NCBI GenBank assembly: GCA_009842505.1 | Contig: VYFG01000119.1 | Span: 1-38,091, forward strand | Length of the DNA stretch: 38,091 bases | DNA from: Gammaproteobacteria bacterium | GTDB lineage: Bacteria; Pseudomonadota; Gammaproteobacteria; Arenicellales; Poriferihabitantaceae | Reading direction: 5' to 3' | Part shown: positions 15,960 through 24,929 of the stretch, one piece after another | How positions within the stretch are numbered: the stretch's first letter is position 1 | How the letters are laid out: the number at the start of each line of letters is the position of its first letter | Position numbers and translations under genes: made by a program | The notes under the pieces: model-generated | Database searches by the model: none | Seen by the model: only the letters and a program-made list of their open reading frames with translations | What the model was told of the DNA's origin: nothing

Positions 15960-16826
15960 ATGGAACGGATACGCACCCTGGTCGCTGTGACCATGCTGCT
16001 GGCGTCCCCGGGTGGTGCCGCGGCGGATGTAGCACTCGAATTCCTCGGCGCCAGCAGCGCACCCCTGGGCAACCCCCACGACCTCAAGCTGTCCCCGGAC
16101 GGCCGTCACCTTCTGGTATCCGACGTGGACAATGACCGGATCGCCATCCTTGATCCGGAAACGCTCGCATTCATTGGCTCGTTCGGAGAGGACCACCAGG
16201 GCGGCACCCATGATGTTGATTTCGATGCCGACGGCAGGGTCTACGTGGCGGACACGCACAACAACCGCGTGACCGTGTACGAGATGGACGGTACCCGTGC
16301 CATGCTGGTGGGGGAACTGGGAGAAGGCATAAGGGGTCCGGAAGGTGTGCTCGCGCATCCCAACGGGCGCATCTACGTTGCCGGAGCCTGGTCGGACAAC
16401 CTGGTGGTTTACAAAAACGGTGTGAAGGTGGATGAAATGGACGGCCTGTCTTCGCCCCACGATGTCGAACTCGCGCCGGGAGGCAACATCTGGCTGTCCG
16501 ATGCCGGCAACCACCGCATGCTGCTCCTGTCCCCCGACCTGGACATCCTGTCGGTGTGGCAGGGCGAACCCTTCCGGTTCAACGGTGTACGTTACCAGGA
16601 CGTGTTGGATGACGGCACCGTCATTGCGGCGGACAAGTACACCCACAGCGTGAAATTCATTGCCGCGGACGGGACGCTTCTCCATGTGCTCGGCAACGGC
16701 AGTCCCGGAAGGGGACCGGGCGTCTTTACCACGCCGGAAGGCGTGGAGGTGGAGGATGATATCCTTTGGCTGTCCGACTCCGGGAACGATCGCGTGGTGA
16801 AGTACCGTTTCACCCTGGTTCCCTGA
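15960..16826 (+). CDS. Secreted NHL-repeat beta-propeller protein
   Basis: A 288-residue protein with a cleavable signal peptide (about residues 1-22, ending GGAAA). NHL-type repeats of roughly 45-55 residues follow, each with a pattern like G-x-hydrophobic-V-(A/S)-D-x-x-N-x-R. Clear copies include LLVSDVDNDRI, VYVADTHNNRV, IWLSDAGNHRM and LWLSDSGNDRV, which would make a six-bladed propeller in the periplasm or outside. A GGGAGAAA ribosome site precedes the ATG. NHL propellers bind proteins or ligands, or act as lyases and lactonases; no catalytic signature is evident. It is convergent with malic enzyme. Confidence 0.8.
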   Translation: MERIRTLVAVTMLLASPGGAAADVALEFLGASSAPLGNPHDLKLSPDGRHLLVSDVDNDRIAILDPETLAFIGSFGEDHQGGTHDVDFDADGRVYVADTHNNRVTVYEMDGTRAMLVGELGEGIRGPEGVLAHPNGRIYVAGAWSDNLVVYKNGVKVDEMDGLSSPHDVELAPGGNIWLSDAGNHRMLLLSPDLDILSVWQGEPFRFNGVRYQDVLDDGTVIAADKYTHSVKFIAADGTLLHVLGNGSPGRGPGVFTTPEGVEVEDDILWLSDSGNDRVVKYRFTLVP

Positions 16827-16856
16827 CGGTACACTGGCCGCGGCGCCGGAACTGCC

Positions 16857-19148
16857 TCACTGGCCCGGCTCGATCCGGGCACACTGTGCGTCCACCACCG
16901 CCCATGCAGTCATGTTGACGATGCGGCGAACGGTGACCGATGGGGTGAGGACATGGGCCGGCTTCGCGGTGCCGAGAAGTACCGGGCCGATGGCCACGTT
17001 GTTGCCCGCCGCGGTCTTCAACAGGTTGTAGGCGATGTTCGCGGCGTCGAGCCCGGGCAGCACCAGCAGGTTGGCATCGCCCTTGAGCGTGGATCGGGGC
17101 ATGATGCGCCGGCGCGTCTCCGGATCCAGCGCGGCGTCGCCGTGCATTTCCCCGTCGATCTCAAGATCGGGAGCCCGTTCCCGTATCAGGGCCAGCGCCC
17201 GGCGCAGCTTGACCGCTTCGGGATGGCCGGAGGTGCCGAAATTGGAATGCGATACCAAGGCCACCTTGGGCTGGATGCCAAAGCGGCGCAGTTCATCCAC
17301 GGCCATCAGGGCGATTTCCGCAAGTTCATCCGGTCCTGGATCCTGGTTGACGTGGGTATCCACCAAAGTGACCTGTCGTCCCGGCAGCATCAGGGTGTTC
17401 ATGGCCCCGTAAACCGTTGCGCCGGGCCTGTGCCCGATCACCTCGTCGATATACTGGAGGTGCATGGGAAAGGTGCCGAACGTGCCGCACAGGAGGGCGT
17501 CGGCATGGTCCTGCCGCAGCAGCATGCTGCCGATCAGGGTCAGGCGCCGGCGCATCTCGATCTTGGCCAGATGTTCCGTTACCCCTCTGCGCTCGGTCAG
17601 GCGATGGTACTCCTGCCAGTAGCTCTTGTAGCGGTCGTCCCATTCCGGGTTGACGATTTCAAAGTCGGCACCCGGCCGCATGCGCAGGCCATAGCGTTCG
17701 ATCCGCCTTTCAATGATTGCCGGCCGGCCGATGAGAATCGGTCGTGCCAGTTGTTCATCCAGCACAACCTGGACAGCGCGCAGGATCCTTTCCTCCTCGC
17801 CTTCCGCGAAGACCACGCGCTTGCCGGCATCGCGACGGGCCGCGGCGAAAATGGGCTTCATGAAGTTGCCGGAGTGGTAGACGAACTGCTCCAGCTGGCT
17901 CCGGTAGCTGTCGAAATCCCCGATGGGGCGACTGGCCACGCCGCTGTCCATGGCGGCCCGTGCCACGGCCGGGGCAATACGGGAAATCAGTCGGGGATCG
18001 AAGGGCTTGGGAATGAGATATTCCGGGCCGAACGCCTCCCCTGCGGTTCCATAGGCCGCGGAGACCACCTCGGAATGTTCCTCCCGGGCCAGTTCCGCTA
18101 CGGCATTGACCGCGGCGACCTCCATTTCCCGGCTGATGCCGGTGGCGCCGGCGTCCAGGGCACCGCGGAATATGAACGGAAAGCACAACACGTTGTTGAC
18201 CTGGTTGGGGTAGTCCGTTCTGCCGGTGGCGATGACGGCGTCGTCACGCACGGACTTGACATCTTCCGGCAGGATTTCGGGATCGGGGTTGGCGAGGGCG
18301 AAGACCACCGGACGGTCCGCCATCCGGGCAACCATCTCCTTTTTCAGAACGCCGCCTGCGGACAGGCCAAGGAAAACATCCGCGCCTTCGATCACATCCG
18401 AAAGGCCCCGGGCGTCGGTTTCCCTGGCGTACTTCTCCTTGGCCTCGTCCATGAGTTCCTCTCTCCCCGCGTACACCACGCCGGCGATATCGGTCACCCA
18501 GATATGCCCGAGGGGCATGCCGAGTTCCACCAGGAGGTCCAGGCATGCCAGCGCTGCGGCGCCGGCACCGCTGACAACCAGCTTGACTTCACCGATGTCC
18601 TTGCCAACCACCCGGAGCGCATTTTGCATCGCCGCCGCCACCACGATCGCGGTGCCGTGCTGGTCATCGTGGAACACCGGGATGTTGAGGCGCCGTCGCA
18701 ACTCCCGCTCGACGCGGAAACAGTCCGGCGCCTTGATGTCTTCGAGGTTGATGCCGCCGAACGTGTGTTCCAGCGCGGCAATGATTTCCACCAGCCGCTC
18801 CGGGTCGGCCTCGTCGATTTCGAGATCGAAGACGTCGATGCCGGCGAACTTCTTGAACAGCACCGCCTTGCCCTCCATGACCGGCTTGGCGGCCAGGGGG
18901 CCGATGTCCCCCAGGCCGAGCACCGCACTGCCGTTGGTAACCACCGCGACGAGATTCCCCCTGGCCGTGTAGCGGAACGCGGTGGCAGGATCGGACGCGA
19001 TTTCCTCGCAGGCGGCTGCCACGCCGGGGGAATAGGCCAGGGTGAGGTCCCGCTGGTTCGAGAGGCTCTTGGTCGGGGCAATGGAGATTTTTCCCGGGGT
19101 GCCGGACTCGTGGTAGTCCAGGGCCGACTTGCGGAAGAGTGAGTCCAT
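16857..19148 (-). CDS. maeB: NADP-dependent malic enzyme with phosphotransacetylase-like domain
   Basis: A 763-residue MaeB-type fusion of the usual length. Residues 1 to about 420 are the malic enzyme part: the [11 protein letters not shown] segment near residue 38, then [21 protein letters not shown], the metal-binding FDLEIDE region, and the NAD(P) motif [10 protein letters not shown] near residue 190. Residues from about 430 are a phosphate acetyl/butyryltransferase domain ([14 protein letters not shown]), which in MaeB mainly senses metabolites such as acetyl-CoA. It decarboxylates malate to pyruvate, making NADPH. A promoter lies at 19178-19206. The long open frame on the opposite strand is only its complement. 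Confidence 0.93.
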   Translation of the reverse strand: MDSLFRKSALDYHESGTPGKISIAPTKSLSNQRDLTLAYSPGVAAACEEIASDPATAFRYTARGNLVAVVTNGSAVLGLGDIGPLAAKPVMEGKAVLFKKFAGIDVFDLEIDEADPERLVEIIAALEHTFGGINLEDIKAPDCFRVERELRRRLNIPVFHDDQHGTAIVVAAAMQNALRVVGKDIGEVKLVVSGAGAAALACLDLLVELGMPLGHIWVTDIAGVVYAGREELMDEAKEKYARETDARGLSDVIEGADVFLGLSAGGVLKKEMVARMADRPVVFALANPDPEILPEDVKSVRDDAVIATGRTDYPNQVNNVLCFPFIFRGALDAGATGISREMEVAAVNAVAELAREEHSEVVSAAYGTAGEAFGPEYLIPKPFDPRLISRIAPAVARAAMDSGVASRPIGDFDSYRSQLEQFVYHSGNFMKPIFAAARRDAGKRVVFAEGEEERILRAVQVVLDEQLARPILIGRPAIIERRIERYGLRMRPGADFEIVNPEWDDRYKSYWQEYHRLTERRGVTEHLAKIEMRRRLTLIGSMLLRQDHADALLCGTFGTFPMHLQYIDEVIGHRPGATVYGAMNTLMLPGRQVTLVDTHVNQDPGPDELAEIALMAVDELRRFGIQPKVALVSHSNFGTSGHPEAVKLRRALALIRERAPDLEIDGEMHGDAALDPETRRRIMPRSTLKGDANLLVLPGLDAANIAYNLLKTAAGNNVAIGPVLLGTAKPAHVLTPSVTVRRIVNMTAWAVVDAQCARIEPGQ

Positions 19149-19177
19149 GAAATGCTGGGGGATGGTGTCGAACAGTC

Positions 19178-19206
19178 ATTATCCCCGAAGTGCGGCCCAT
19201 GGTCAT
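19178..19206 (-). promoter_or_regulatory. Promoter of maeB
   Basis: Minus-strand ATGACC (19206 to 19201; 4 of 6), 17 nt, then GATAAT (19183 to 19178; 5 of 6). The predicted start near 19171 gives a leader of about 23 nt. Confidence 0.42.
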
Positions 19207-19342
19207 CACGGATAATCCGGAAGTTCCATGCAAGCCGGCCGCACCAGGGAATACGGAACCGCCAACCGCCAAGGTCGGCGGAGGAATCCCGGAGCTGCCG
19301 GGCCCGGGACGTGCAGAGTCCACAGGATAGACCATGGCCCTA

Positions 19343-19372
19343 TTGCCCGGGTTCACGGTGATTCCCTACACT
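19343..19372 (+). promoter_or_regulatory. Promoter of the class V aminotransferase gene
   Basis: TTGCCC (19343-19348), 18 nt, then TACACT (19367-19372), each matching consensus at 4 of 6. The predicted start is near 19379, about 22 nt before the ATG. The promoter upstream of the permease gene (26025-26054) has nearly the same layout. Confidence 0.42.
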
Positions 19373-19401
19373 CCGGAGCCTGACCTTTCCTGAATGCAAC
19401 C

Positions 19402-20613
19402 ATGCCTGTTTCTGTTCCAACCGGGCTGTCCCCCCTCGACAGTATTCTTCCCGACGAGCCGCTCCTGATGATGGGAGCGGGGCCGGTTCCCATACCGCAC
19501 CGGGTGGCCCAGGCGAATTCCATCGTCATCAACCACCTCGGCGACACCATGTCCCAGGTCATCGAGCAGGTGAAATCGATGTCCCGGTATGTCTTCCAGA
19601 CCGAGTCGTCCCGCATCATGGGCGTGGCGGGCCCGGGTTCCGCGGCCATGGAGATGGCCGTAATCAACCTTGTTTGCCCGGGCATGAAGGTTCTCGCCAT
19701 CTGCAACGGGTTTTTCAGCGACCGGTTGGCGGAAATGGCGGAACGGGTGGATGCGGAAGTGGTCTGCCTCAAGGTGCCGGACGGCGTGACCGCAGATCCG
19801 GACGAGGTCCGCGAGGCCATTGCGAAACACAGGCCGGCAGTTATCACCCTGGTTCAGGGGGAAACCTCGAACACGGTCCTGAACCGCCACCTGCCGGAAA
19901 TCTGCCGGCTGGCCCGTAAGCATGACTGCCTGGTGATCGTGGACGCAGTCTGCACCCTGAGCACGATGCCGTTCGAGATGGACCATTGGGGGGTGGATGC
20001 CGTGATCACCGGCGGCCAGAAGGGGTTGGCCTCCATTCCCGGGGTATCCCTGGTCGCATTCTCGGAACGCGCCTGGGACCACATCAGGGCACGGGAGGAC
20101 CGGCTGCGTCACTGGTGCCTGGATGCGAAGCTGGCGCACAGATTCTGGAACGAGAAGGCCTATCACTACACCGCCCCGGTATCCGGGGTCCTGGCCCTTC
20201 ACGAGGCGCTCAGGCTGATCTGCAGGGAAACGCTGGAAGTGCGCTTCGAACGGCACCTGCGATGCTCCACCGCGCTCCAGTCGGGCATCGAAAGCATGGG
20301 GCTCTCACTCTATACCAAGCCCCGTGACCGGCTTAATTCCGTGGTCGGGATCAACGTGCCCGAAGGCGTGGAATCCCGCCGCCTGCTGACCCACATGTCC
20401 GGCGTGCACCGGGTGGAGATTTCGGGGTCATTCGGTCTTGACATCGTCCGGATCGGCCAGATGGGAGAGCAGAGCCGCTCGCATCACATTTTTCGGACCC
20501 TGCATGCACTGGGTGCGAGCCTGTACGCACTGGGGGTGCCGGTGGACATTCCGGCCGGCGTGGCTGCCCTGGAGAGTACCCTGGACGCCTATATATTCGA
20601 CGGACCCGGCTGA
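19402..20613 (+). CDS. Class V aminotransferase, alanine/serine-glyoxylate type
   Basis: A 403-residue PLP enzyme of fold type I, class V. GAGPVPIP near residue 25 and AGPGSAAMEMAV near residue 77 are family landmarks. VDAVCTL holds the aspartate that contacts the PLP ring, and the Schiff-base lysine is in TGGQKGL (about K207). The YTAPVSGVLALHEAL segment near residue 255 is typical of alanine-glyoxylate, serine-glyoxylate and ureidoglycine-glyoxylate aminotransferases. It probably makes glycine from glyoxylate, or the reverse. No purine-degradation genes are nearby, which argues against the ureidoglycine role. It is convergent with the SDR gene, 30 nt away. Confidence 0.85.
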   Translation: MPVSVPTGLSPLDSILPDEPLLMMGAGPVPIPHRVAQANSIVINHLGDTMSQVIEQVKSMSRYVFQTESSRIMGVAGPGSAAMEMAVINLVCPGMKVLAICNGFFSDRLAEMAERVDAEVVCLKVPDGVTADPDEVREAIAKHRPAVITLVQGETSNTVLNRHLPEICRLARKHDCLVIVDAVCTLSTMPFEMDHWGVDAVITGGQKGLASIPGVSLVAFSERAWDHIRAREDRLRHWCLDAKLAHRFWNEKAYHYTAPVSGVLALHEALRLICRETLEVRFERHLRCSTALQSGIESMGLSLYTKPRDRLNSVVGINVPEGVESRRLLTHMSGVHRVEISGSFGLDIVRIGQMGEQSRSHHIFRTLHALGASLYALGVPVDIPAGVAALESTLDAYIFDGPG

Positions 20614-20643
20614 CCGCCCTGGTTCACGGACTTCTCCGGTGTC

Positions 20644-21414
20644 TCACCACCAGGCGCCGGCGTTGACCTGTATATCCTCCATGGTGAGCCCGGCGGCGGC
20701 ATCGGAACAGCAGAATGCCACCAGGGCGCCGATCTCCTCCGGCTGGACCAGCCTGTCCTGCGGATTGCTTTTTGCCATCTCCCGGATGATCTCCTCGTCC
20801 GTCCTGCCGGATGACTGCGCCATGGTCCGGGCACTTTGCCGCAGCATCTCCGTCTCCACCCAGGTTGGGCTGACCGCCACGCAGGTGACGCCGTGGGGCC
20901 CGCCCTCCATGGCCACGGCCCGGGTCAGGCCCACGAGCCCCGTCTTGGAGGCGCAGTAGGCGGCATGGGTGGGCTGGGCGTTGCGCGCCGCCGTGGAGGC
21001 GATATTGACAATCCGTCCCCAGCCGCGCTGCTTCATGGCGGGAATGCAGGCCCGTATCATGCGAAAAGGCCCGCTCAGGTTGGTATCGATCACCTGTTCC
21101 CAGTCGGCATCGGGATGACCCTCCACGACATGATGGGTGGATACGCCGGCACAGTTCACCAGGATGTCCAGTTCGCCGAGGGCTTCGCGAACCCGTACCA
21201 GGAAACTCTCGATGGACTGAACGGACGTGACATCCAGCGGTGCGACGAGTCCATGGTCGCCGAGCGTGAGTCGGGCGTCCCGGTCAGCCTCGAAATCCCC
21301 TGCCTGGCGGGATCCCACGGCAACCCGTGCGCCGGTTTCCACCAGGGCCTTGGCGATGGCGAGGCCGATGCCCCGAAGACCGCCCGTGACGACGGCGATG
21401 CGTTGGTTGGACAT
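20644..21414 (-). CDS. SDR family NAD(P)-dependent oxidoreductase
   Basis: A 256-residue classical short-chain dehydrogenase. The cofactor motif is TGGLRGIG (about residues 10-17). NCAG stands in for NNAG. The catalytic serine in NIAST lies 13 residues before the tyrosine of YCASK. The ATG at 21414 is preferred because the Rossmann strand then begins at once; the longer frame adds 51 residues of unrelated sequence. The family reduces or oxidises hydroxy/keto groups and the substrate is not evident. It is divergent from the class III aminotransferase, 140 nt away, which suggests shared control. Confidence 0.85.
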   Translation of the reverse strand: MSNQRIAVVTGGLRGIGLAIAKALVETGARVAVGSRQAGDFEADRDARLTLGDHGLVAPLDVTSVQSIESFLVRVREALGELDILVNCAGVSTHHVVEGHPDADWEQVIDTNLSGPFRMIRACIPAMKQRGWGRIVNIASTAARNAQPTHAAYCASKTGLVGLTRAVAMEGGPHGVTCVAVSPTWVETEMLRQSARTMAQSSGRTDEEIIREMAKSNPQDRLVQPEEIGALVAFCCSDAAAGLTMEDIQVNAGAWW

Positions 21415-21554
21415 GATCGGGCAACAGAAACAGTAACCTGAAAGAATAACAGAGTCGGCAGCCGGGGTGCGATCACCCGGACCCGTTCCCGGTCCGCCAC
21501 CGTCTTGGGCTACACTTCCGCCCTGGTATTCCCCCAGCCGAACCGATTCTTGCC

Positions 21555-22922
21555 ATGAATAAGCCAACCGTCAGATTTGACACTGATGCCATCCTGGCTC
21601 AGGACGACCACCTGATCCACTCCTTTGCCAACCTGGACGGCATCAGGGCCCGCCAGGCGCGTACGGTGATTGCGCGCGCGAAGGGCCCATACGTGTACGA
21701 CGCAGGCGGAAGGCGGTATATCGACGGTATCGGTGGACTTTGGTGCGTGAACATAGGGCACGGGCGGCAGGAGGTCGCGGACGCCGTTGCGGACCAGCTG
21801 AGGAATCTGGATTACTATTCCACGTTCTACAACCTGACCCATCCGCTGGCGGCGGAACTGTCGGAAAAGATCACCAGCCTTGCGCCCGGGTCGTTGAACC
21901 GGGTGTATTTCGGCAACTCGGGGTCGGTGGCCAACGACAGCGCCGTGCGGATGCTGCACCGTTACTTCAACCGCAGGGGTGAGCCGTCCCGCAGGAAAAT
22001 CCTCTCACGGATCGGCGCCTATCACGGCTCCACCCATCTTGCCATCGCCCTGACTACGCCGCAGTACCGGGAGGGTTGGCATTCCGCGGACGATCTGGTG
22101 GAGTTCCTGTCCTCGCCGTACCCGTATCGCAGGCCGGAAAACATGGAGGTGGCGGAGTTCTGCGACTTTCTCGTCGACGAGATGCGCGAGCGCATCGAGC
22201 AGATCGGGGCGGAAAACATTGCCGGGTTCATTGCCGAACCGATCCTGGGGGCCGGGGGGGTGATCGTGCCGCCGCCCGGGTATCACCGGCGCACATGGGA
22301 GCTGTGCGGCGAGTACGGCATCAAGATGATTTCCGACGAGGTGGTCACGGCGTTTGGCCGGCTCGGGTATATGTTCGCTTCCCAGGCGGCATACGGCATC
22401 GAGCCGGACATCATCTGCACTGCCAAGGGGCTGACCTCCGGCTATCAGCCGATGTCGGCCACCATCGTCTCCGACGACATCTACGAGATGCTGTCACAGC
22501 CCGGCGACATGTTTCTTCACGGCATGACATATTCGGGGCATCCGGCCTGCTGCGCTGCGGCACTGGCCAACATCGGGATCATCGAACGCGAGGACATATG
22601 CGGCCATGTGCAGTCGGTGGGGCTCGAATTCCAGCAGGGCCTGAAGGCACTGGAGCGGCACGACATCGTGGGGGAGGTGCGCGGCAGCCACTTCATGATG
22701 GGAAGCGAGTTCGTTCGCGACAAGGTATCGAAACAGCCTTTCGATGCCGCGGACAACATCGGTGGGCTGGTGGCAAGACATGCCCAGGACCGTGGGCTCA
22801 TCGTACGCCCGCTGGGGAGCATGGCGGTGCTTTCTCCCTGCCTGACGTTGTCCCGGGAAGAGGTCGGACAGGTGATCGGCATCCTCGACGAAAGCATCGC
22901 CGGGGCCATGGCAGATCTGTAG
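21555..22922 (+). CDS. Class III (omega) aminotransferase
   Basis: A 455-residue PLP enzyme of the omega-aminotransferase group. It shows GIGGLWCVNIGHG near residue 60, FGNSGSVANDSAVRM near residue 118 for phosphate binding, and SRIGAYHGST near residue 155. DEVVTAFGR near residue 260 holds the PLP-contacting aspartate, and CTAKGLTSGYQPM holds the lysine (about K291). Length and motifs fit the beta-alanine/taurine/putrescine:pyruvate aminotransferase subclass. The amino donor cannot be fixed from sequence; no taurine dissimilation gene such as xsc is in the window. It stands alone, with the toxin-antitoxin remnant downstream. Confidence 0.88.
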   Translation: MNKPTVRFDTDAILAQDDHLIHSFANLDGIRARQARTVIARAKGPYVYDAGGRRYIDGIGGLWCVNIGHGRQEVADAVADQLRNLDYYSTFYNLTHPLAAELSEKITSLAPGSLNRVYFGNSGSVANDSAVRMLHRYFNRRGEPSRRKILSRIGAYHGSTHLAIALTTPQYREGWHSADDLVEFLSSPYPYRRPENMEVAEFCDFLVDEMRERIEQIGAENIAGFIAEPILGAGGVIVPPPGYHRRTWELCGEYGIKMISDEVVTAFGRLGYMFASQAAYGIEPDIICTAKGLTSGYQPMSATIVSDDIYEMLSQPGDMFLHGMTYSGHPACCAAALANIGIIEREDICGHVQSVGLEFQQGLKALERHDIVGEVRGSHFMMGSEFVRDKVSKQPFDAADNIGGLVARHAQDRGLIVRPLGSMAVLSPCLTLSREEVGQVIGILDESIAGAMADL

Positions 22923-23015
22923 TACGGCCTCGCCCAGACAATTGCATATGCATAAAGAGACGCAAGGCTTCCAGTATTTATAGAGTCAGGGTGAGGCGCG
23001 CGTACCTGTAGGTGA

Positions 23016-23213
23016 AAGCTATTCCATCTCCCGGCTGCCTACCTCGTAGGACGTGTCGAATGCCGTCAAGTCCAACCCGCCCACCAGGTCGCTCACATGG
23101 TGCAACAATTGTCTTTCCGCCAGCCAATTCCGCAAGTGAAGGATATTCGGTATGCACCAGCTTGGATCGCGGATATCATCCGCAAGCTCACTCTTCCGAA
23201 GGGTGTAGTATGA
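23016..23213 (+). pseudogene. 3' remnant of an AbiEi/DUF6088-like antitoxin gene
   Basis: Between an in-frame TGA at 23013-23015 and the TGA at 23211-23213 the frame ends with [17 protein letters not shown]. That closely resembles, from memory, the C-terminal end of DUF6088-type antitoxins encoded upstream of AbiEii toxins. Only the last 25 or so residues are recognisable; the earlier part looks degraded or shifted. Its stop overlaps the toxin start (ATGA), the usual layout of this pair. No start codon or N-terminal domain remains. Composition is more AT-rich than the neighbours. Assignment rests on the tail motif and the position. Confidence 0.5.
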
Positions 23214-23862
23214 AGGAGTTTATTACCCTGCCTGAGGAACGCCGTCGGCTGATCTGTACAGAGACCAGTGCAAAGCTGAACTTGTCTGAAGTTGCTGTTG
23301 AAAAGGACTGTTGGGTCTGCTGGACGCTACACAAGCTTTTTGGATTAGTTGAATGGGGTGAGTACCTCACATTCAAGGGGGGCACATCATTATCCATGTG
23401 TTGGAATCTCATACAGCGGTTTTCCGAAGATATAGACATTGTGGTTGATCGGGCTGTGTTGGGCTTTAGTGGAGACGATGCCCCGGATCAAGCACCAAGC
23501 AGGAAACAGATGGGAAAACGCCTTGTCAGTACTGCATCAGCGACAGGATTTTACCGGCGCTTAATGAGGCGATTTCATTGGATTTGGGTGTCTCACTTGA
23601 ATGGAAACTTGAACTTGATGCCGACGACCCCGATGGACAGACCCTGTCGTTGCTTTACCCGTCGGTCTTTCTGGAACGGGCCACTTATCTTCGTCGTGCC
23701 GTAAAAATTGAAATGGGCGCCCGTTCAGACACAGAACCTGCTGAATCCATAGAGATCAGACCTTATGTCAGCGATGCCTTCCCGAACCTTTTGCACACAT
23801 CTCGGCACACTACTCTGCAACAACAGGCCCTGGTTCGGTTGGCAGGGGCGAAACCTCGTTGA
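23210..23862 (+). pseudogene. Frameshifted AbiEii-family toxin (nucleotidyltransferase)
   Basis: The first part, from ATG 23210, carries the AbiEii core: [15 protein letters not shown], then the nucleotidyltransferase signature FKGGTSLSM and [10 protein letters not shown], then [11 protein letters not shown]. The family's next segments continue in another frame from about 23525: [40 protein letters not shown] and [11 protein letters not shown]. One base lost (or two gained) at about 23520-23550 explains the shift. The second frame stops at 23862, well short of the family's usual C-terminal part (about 300 residues in total), so the gene is also truncated. Toxins of this family modify RNA with nucleotides. 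This copy should be inactive. Confidence 0.8.
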
Positions 23863-23891
23863 CTTCCCGTAATCCTCAACAATCCAACGAG

Positions 23892-23903
23892 TGTAATATT
23901 ACA
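23892..23903. repeat. 12-bp perfect palindrome
   Basis: TGTAATATTACA is a perfect 12-bp palindrome between the end of the toxin remnant and the 3' end of the deoR-type gene. It might be an operator relic or a boundary mark of the AT-rich insert. Another 10-bp palindrome, TGCATATGCA, lies at 22943-22952 on the other flank of the remnant. Confidence 0.35.
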
Positions 23904-23912
23904 TGCGCTCTA

Positions 23913-24695
23913 TTACTGCGCAGAGTCCTGGGGTCCCGCGATCATCAGGGAAGCATCGTTCCTCGCGAGCAGCCGGCAGAACGCCTCCGGTGGCCTGCTG
24001 TCGGTAACGAATGTGTCGATGTCCGCCACATCGCAGACCTTTACCAGGGCACGGCGGCTGAACTTGGTGTGGTCCGCCACGACCGTCACTGAGGCGGCCT
24101 GCCGGATGACGGCACGGGAGAATTCTGCCTCGTCCAGACCGAAATTCATCAATTCGCTGTCGGTATTGATGCCGCCGATGGACAGGATGGCATGGCGTAC
24201 ATTGAAGCGGCGGACGAAATCAATGGCCTGCGGCCCGAACGTGGCCAGCTGGTCGCTGCCGACCTCCCCGCCGACAAGATACACCTTGTTGCTTCTCTGG
24301 CGCGCCAGGATGCGTCCGATTTCCGTGGAATTCGTCACCACCTGAAGACTGCTTTTCCTTGAAAGCGCTACGGCCACGTAGGCGGTGGTGGAGCCGGTGT
24401 CCAGCATCATCGTGTCGCCGTCGTCCACCCGTTCGGCCACGGCCGCGGCAATGGCCTGCTTGGCGGCCCGGTTTTCCCCCATGCGGCGCTCCATGGGCGC
24501 TTCCCGCAGGCGGTCGGGCATCACGATGCCCCCATGGACCTTCTCCACCTGTCCCCGGTCCACCAGGGGACGGACGTGACGGCGCACGGTTTCGTCGGAT
24601 ACTCCTAGCTGTTCCGCAAGTTCCGCGATGGAACATGACCCCCGAAGGGTCACCAGGCGGAAAATCTCGGTCTCGTGCCTGGAAATCGGTTTCAT
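23913..24695 (-). CDS. DeoR/GlpR-family transcriptional regulator
   Basis: A 260-residue DeoR-type regulator. An N-terminal winged helix (about residues 5-58, CSIAELAEQLGVSDETVRRHV) precedes a DeoR C-terminal sensor domain with the phospho-sugar-isomerase-like fold (DTGSTTAYVA near 99, LVGGEV near 142, GGINTDSEL near 175, VADHTKFSRRA near 210). The family usually represses neighbouring genes and senses a phosphorylated metabolite. It is divergent from the uptake operon that includes a choline-kinase-like gene, so a phosphorylated product such as phosphocholine could be the signal; that is inference. The region before its start (24696-24929) is notably AT-rich and repeat-bearing. Confidence 0.88.
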   Translation of the reverse strand: MKPISRHETEIFRLVTLRGSCSIAELAEQLGVSDETVRRHVRPLVDRGQVEKVHGGIVMPDRLREAPMERRMGENRAAKQAIAAAVAERVDDGDTMMLDTGSTTAYVAVALSRKSSLQVVTNSTEIGRILARQRSNKVYLVGGEVGSDQLATFGPQAIDFVRRFNVRHAILSIGGINTDSELMNFGLDEAEFSRAVIRQAASVTVVADHTKFSRRALVKVCDVADIDTFVTDSRPPEAFCRLLARNDASLMIAGPQDSAQ

Positions 24696-24777
24696 GGATT
24701 CACGCTCTGAAACTCATCGGTATGACCACGTCCCGTTCATCGCCAGTCAGCCGCTATGGTGGATACAGAAACTTATT

Positions 24778-24834
24778 TCAACACAAATCCACAAATAAAC
24801 ATACAATCTGTGAATATTCATTGAAAATATGTGG
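24778..24834 (+). promoter_or_regulatory. Candidate promoter and operator of the choline/betaine uptake operon
   Basis: TCAACA (24778-24783), 18 nt, then TACAAT (24802-24807, 5 of 6 to TATAAT) predicts a start near 24814. Two adjacent 8-bp direct repeats (ACACAAAT at 24781, CCACAAAT at 24789) lie in the spacer. An inverted near-copy ATATGTGG is at 24827-24834. The perfect palindrome TGAATATTCA (24811-24820) sits over the predicted start. This arrangement fits a repressor site, probably for the divergent DeoR-type regulator. A weaker alternative promoter is TTGAAA (24821) with TACATT (24845). Confidence 0.35.
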
Positions 24835-24929
24835 AAACTGGCGTTACATTTGTCTTACAGGACATGACCGTACACACAGTGTCATCCGTATTACCCGAAT
24901 TGCAAATACATACCGGAAGGAGGAACACC

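Noticed and set aside
16953..19142. A 729-residue open frame on the plus strand
   Set aside because: It is the complement of maeB, which has full domain motifs. The antisense frame has no recognisable motif and is a product of high GC content.
23019..23217. Minus-strand frame reading like a transposase fragment ([20 protein letters not shown])
   Set aside because: It looked briefly like the start of an IS transposase. But the plus strand gives a better family match to the antitoxin tail with the expected ATGA overlap, and no terminal inverted repeats were found.
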